Source: Kiloniellales bacterium (GTDB lineage Bacteria > Pseudomonadota > Alphaproteobacteria > Kiloniellales > JAKSDN01). From it: DNA of 15,251 bases. The notes under the pieces were generated by a model, which worked only from the letters and a program-made list of their open reading frames with translations, did not search any database and had not been told where the DNA came from. The stretch is from contig JAKSDN010000338.1 of NCBI GenBank assembly GCA_022360075.1, forward strand, positions 1 through 15,251, read 5' to 3'. This document shows, piece by piece, positions 13,040 to 15,251 of the stretch; the first letter of the stretch is position 1; every line of letters starts with the position of its first letter. Made by a program: the position numbers and the translations under genes.

Positions 13040-14710
13040 ATGAGCCATCACCTGCGACGCCTGCGTCTGGGCAGCGGCTTGATTCTCTTTGTCTTCGTGA
13101 CGACCCACTTCCTCAACCACGCCCTGGGGCTGGTCTCGCTGGAGGTGCTGGAGGCCGGTCGCGAGCTCTTCCTGCGGCTTTGGCGCAACTGGCCGGCAAC
13201 GATCCTGCTTTACGCGGCCCTGCTGCTGCACATGGCCTTGGCACTTTGGGCCGTCTATCAGCGCCGCAGCCTCAGCATGCCGCCTTGGGAGCTCACCCAG
13301 CTTCTTCTCGGTCTGGCGATCCCGCCGCTGCTGACCTTGCACATCCTCGGCACGCGGCTGGCCTTCGAGCTCTTCGGGGTCGAAGACGACTATCACTTCA
13401 TCCTGCTGATCTACTTCGTCTTCGCACCGTTCCAGGGGATCAAGCAGGGCGTGGTCATGCTCTTCGTTTGGCTGCACGGCTGCGTCGGGCTGCACTTCTG
13501 GCTGCGTCTGAAGCCTTGGTATCCGCAGGTCCGGCCGCAGGCATTCGCGCTCGCCCTGCTGATCCCCGTGATCTCCCTGCTCGGCGTTCTGGTCGCCGGG
13601 CGCGACCTGGCCCGTCTGGCCGAGGACCCGGCCTGGCTCGAGGCGACCATGGCCCGAATCAACTTTCCCGGCGAAGCGGACTCCGCCTGGATCGGCGCTT
13701 TGGAGAACGCGATCCTGGCCGGGCTCGCCGTCACTCTTGCCGTGACCTTCGGCGCGCGCTGGCTGCGCGCCTGGCGCCAGCGCCGCCGCGGCATCGTCAC
13801 CGTCACCTATCCGAACGGCCGCAGGGTAACCGTGCTGCCGGGCACGAGCCTGCTGGAGGCCAGCCGTAGCAATGGGATCCCCCACGCCTCGGTCTGCGGC
13901 GGCCGCGGCCGTTGCTCGACCTGCCGGGTGCGGGTCTCGAAGGGCCTGGAGCGGCTCGCGCCGGCGGCCGAGGCGGAGCTCAAGGTCCTGGCCCGGGTCG
14001 GCGCCGCGCCCAACGTGCGTCTGGCCTGCCAGACCCGCCCGCGCGCCGATCTCGAAGTGACGCCGCTGTTGCCGCCGACGGCGACGCCGCGCGAGGCCTG
14101 GGGCCGGCCCGGCATGCTGCAGGGCCAGGAGCGCGAGGTCGCGATTCTCTTCGCCGACCTGCGCGGCTTCACGACCTTGTCGGAGAACAAGCTGCCCTAC
14201 GACGTGGTCTTCGTGCTCAACCGCTACTTCGCCGCCATGGGCAAGGCGATCGAGGAGTCGGGCGGCCATCTCGACAAGTTCATCGGCGACGGCGTCATGG
14301 CGCTGTTCGGCATCGAGGGCGATCCGCGCCATGCCTGCCGCGACGCCCTGGCCGCGGCGCGCGGCATGGCCGAGCATCTGGTCGAGATCAACAAGGAGCT
14401 GTCCCACGACCTCGACCGGCCCCTGCGTATCGGCATCGGCATTCACGCCGGCCCGGTGATCCTCGGCGAGATGGGCTACGGCAGCGCCACCTCCGTGACT
14501 GCGATCGGCGATGCGGTGAACACGGCGAGCCGGCTCGAGAGCCTGACCAAGGATTACGGCGCCCAGCTCGTATTCTCGGAGCCGGTGGCGGACCGCGCCG
14601 GGCTCGATCTCGGCGCCTTCCCGCGCGAGCAGGTCGAGGTCCGCGGCCGGGAAGGCCTCTTGACCGTGCGGGTGGTCAGCGACGCGGCGCTCCTGCCGGG
14701 CGCTGCCTGA
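13040..14710 (+). CDS. cyaC: CyaC-like redox-regulated adenylate cyclase: 6TM diheme-type anchor, [2Fe-2S] domain, class III cyclase
   Basis: Membrane adenylate cyclase (ATP to cAMP) of 556 residues. Residues 10-245 form six membrane helices resembling the cytochrome-b anchor of succinate:quinone oxidoreductases. His residues lie in four helices: His23/27, His64, His101 and His146/152, the tetra-His pattern that binds two hemes b. Residues 252-345 are a ferredoxin domain with Cys286, Cys292, Cys295 and Cys330 (C-x5-C-x2-C, then C, the adrenodoxin-like spacing). Residues 365-535 are the class III catalytic domain. Metal Asp373 (FADLRGF) and Asp417 (GDGVMALFG), ATP-selecting Lys413 and Thr487, and transition-state Asn494 and Arg498 are all present, so it should be active and of the class IIIb, Lys/Thr type. 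This matches S. meliloti CyaC, described as quinone-responsive. ATG 13040 follows AAGGGGA. A longer in-frame extension to 12611 has no support. The gene converges on a TPR gene, 7 bases apart. Confidence 0.93.
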   Translation: MSHHLRRLRLGSGLILFVFVTTHFLNHALGLVSLEVLEAGRELFLRLWRNWPATILLYAALLLHMALALWAVYQRRSLSMPPWELTQLLLGLAIPPLLTLHILGTRLAFELFGVEDDYHFILLIYFVFAPFQGIKQGVVMLFVWLHGCVGLHFWLRLKPWYPQVRPQAFALALLIPVISLLGVLVAGRDLARLAEDPAWLEATMARINFPGEADSAWIGALENAILAGLAVTLAVTFGARWLRAWRQRRRGIVTVTYPNGRRVTVLPGTSLLEASRSNGIPHASVCGGRGRCSTCRVRVSKGLERLAPAAEAELKVLARVGAAPNVRLACQTRPRADLEVTPLLPPTATPREAWGRPGMLQGQEREVAILFADLRGFTTLSENKLPYDVVFVLNRYFAAMGKAIEESGGHLDKFIGDGVMALFGIEGDPRHACRDALAAARGMAEHLVEINKELSHDLDRPLRIGIGIHAGPVILGEMGYGSATSVTAIGDAVNTASRLESLTKDYGAQLVFSEPVADRAGLDLGAFPREQVEVRGREGLLTVRVVSDAALLPGAA

Positions 14711-14717
14711 AGCGGCC

Positions 14718-15206
14718 TCAGCTTTCGGGCGATCCGCGGTAAGCGGCGATGGCGTCTTTCAGCTCTGCGTATTCCTCGCAGCCCGGGCCGCAGGCCTCGG
14801 CCAGCACGGCCAGCCGCTGCTCGGCCTTTTCAGGTTCGCCCATCTGCAGGTAGAGCTCGCCGAGGTATTCGTTGGCACCCCGGTGCCGCGGATCGATCGC
14901 GAGCGCCTTCTCGTAGTGGGCCAGGGCCTCGTCGAACCGGCCGAGCTTGCGGTGACTGAAGCCGAGCCAATTGAGCGCGTCGGCCGAGCGCGGCTCGCGC
15001 CGCAGGATGTCTTCCAGCACGACGATGGCCGTCTCGAAGTCCTGGACCCGGATCAGCGCTTCGGCCCGCATCATTTGACGCTCCTCCGGCGTCGAGTTGC
15101 GCAAGCTCGCGCTCGGCGCCGCCGTCCCGCCGACCGCGAGCGCAGCGGGTGCCAGGCCCAACAAGCCGACAAGGACGGCGACGACAAAGAAGATCGGCAA
15201 GCGCAT
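14718..15206 (-). CDS. Exported TPR protein
   Basis: A small secreted or periplasmic protein of 162 residues. From ATG 15206 it begins with a Sec-type signal peptide (MRLPIFFVVAVLVGLLGLAP, then AALAVGG, with probable cleavage after Ala-Leu-Ala). Three to four tetratricopeptide repeats follow; the clearest are 'ALNWLGFSHRKLGRFDEALAHYEKALAIDP' split over residues about 85-115, and 'ANEYLGELYLQMGEPEKAEQRL' just after. Near the C-terminus Cys-x3-Cys (ACGPGC) could form a disulfide. GGGAG 7 bases ahead of ATG 15206 supports this start over the ATG at 15233, which would place 9 extra residues before the signal peptide. TPRs mediate protein contacts and the partner is unknown. It converges tail to tail with the cyclase gene, and nothing recognisable lies in the remaining 45 bases. 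Confidence 0.88.
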   Translation of the reverse strand: MRLPIFFVVAVLVGLLGLAPAALAVGGTAAPSASLRNSTPEERQMMRAEALIRVQDFETAIVVLEDILRREPRSADALNWLGFSHRKLGRFDEALAHYEKALAIDPRHRGANEYLGELYLQMGEPEKAEQRLAVLAEACGPGCEEYAELKDAIAAYRGSPES

Positions 15207-15251
15207 GGTCAGGCTCCCAGCTTGAAGCGGCATCCATTCTGAGAGCTTCCG

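Noticed and set aside
13007..14446. Minus-strand frame of 479 codons opposite the adenylate cyclase
   Set aside because: The plus strand holds a complete cyclase with all catalytic residues; the antisense frame has no recognisable domain.

Overview
The window is GC-rich, densely packed chromosomal DNA. Its gene types point to an alphaproteobacterium, most likely Rhodospirillales or a neighbouring order: a CyaC-like cyclase, a TPR protein with an N-terminal winged-helix-like domain of a kind common in rhizobia and Rhodospirillales, a DUF1289 protein, and a type I secretion operon with two ABC proteins. This placement is inferred from gene content, because no 16S or other marker gene is present. 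I see no insertion sequence, integrase, CRISPR array or prophage gene.

Layout. (a) 187-1317 (-): a lipoprotein with a coiled-coil middle and an OmpA-like C-terminal fold. (b) 1596-1672 (+): tRNA-Arg(ACG) with an encoded CCA. (c) 1820-3604 (-): a predicted one-pass membrane protein with a winged-helix-like N-terminus and TolB/FlgO-like plus TPR parts outside, resembling CadC/ToxR in topology. (d) 3605-4145: a non-coding divergent region with two clear hairpins. (e) 4146-5098 (+): a lone receiver-domain protein with a degenerate active site, followed closely by an unrecognised helical protein. (f) 5099-5404: a structured non-coding stretch with a CRP-like palindrome, a 7-codon mini-ORF with a good ribosome binding site, and a strong intrinsic terminator. 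(g) 5405-5974 (+): an NAD(P)H-dependent FMN reductase. (h) 11325 down to 5998 (-): a three-gene type I secretion operon (ABC protein, ABC protein with a degenerate C39-like domain, HlyD-type adaptor). (i) 11638-12980 (-): a DMT-family (EamA) exporter and a DUF1289 four-cysteine protein. (j) 13040-14710 (+): a membrane adenylate cyclase with a six-helix His-rich anchor, a [2Fe-2S] ferredoxin domain and a class III catalytic domain. (k) 14718-15206 (-): an exported TPR protein.

How the genes may work together. The cyclase matches the architecture of Sinorhizobium meliloti CyaC, a diheme-b, [2Fe-2S], quinone-responsive adenylate cyclase, so the window probably encodes an enzyme that turns the respiratory redox state into cAMP. 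A 9/10 match to the CRP consensus lies upstream of the mini-ORF and the flavin reductase, so a cAMP-CRP link is possible but untested. The secretion operon carries both ABC subunits and the adaptor, but no TolC-type outer membrane protein or RTX substrate, which must lie elsewhere. The most unusual items are the cyclase, the paired ABC proteins that both lack a canonical LSGGQ motif, the mini-ORF/terminator unit, and the degenerate receiver with its unknown partner.
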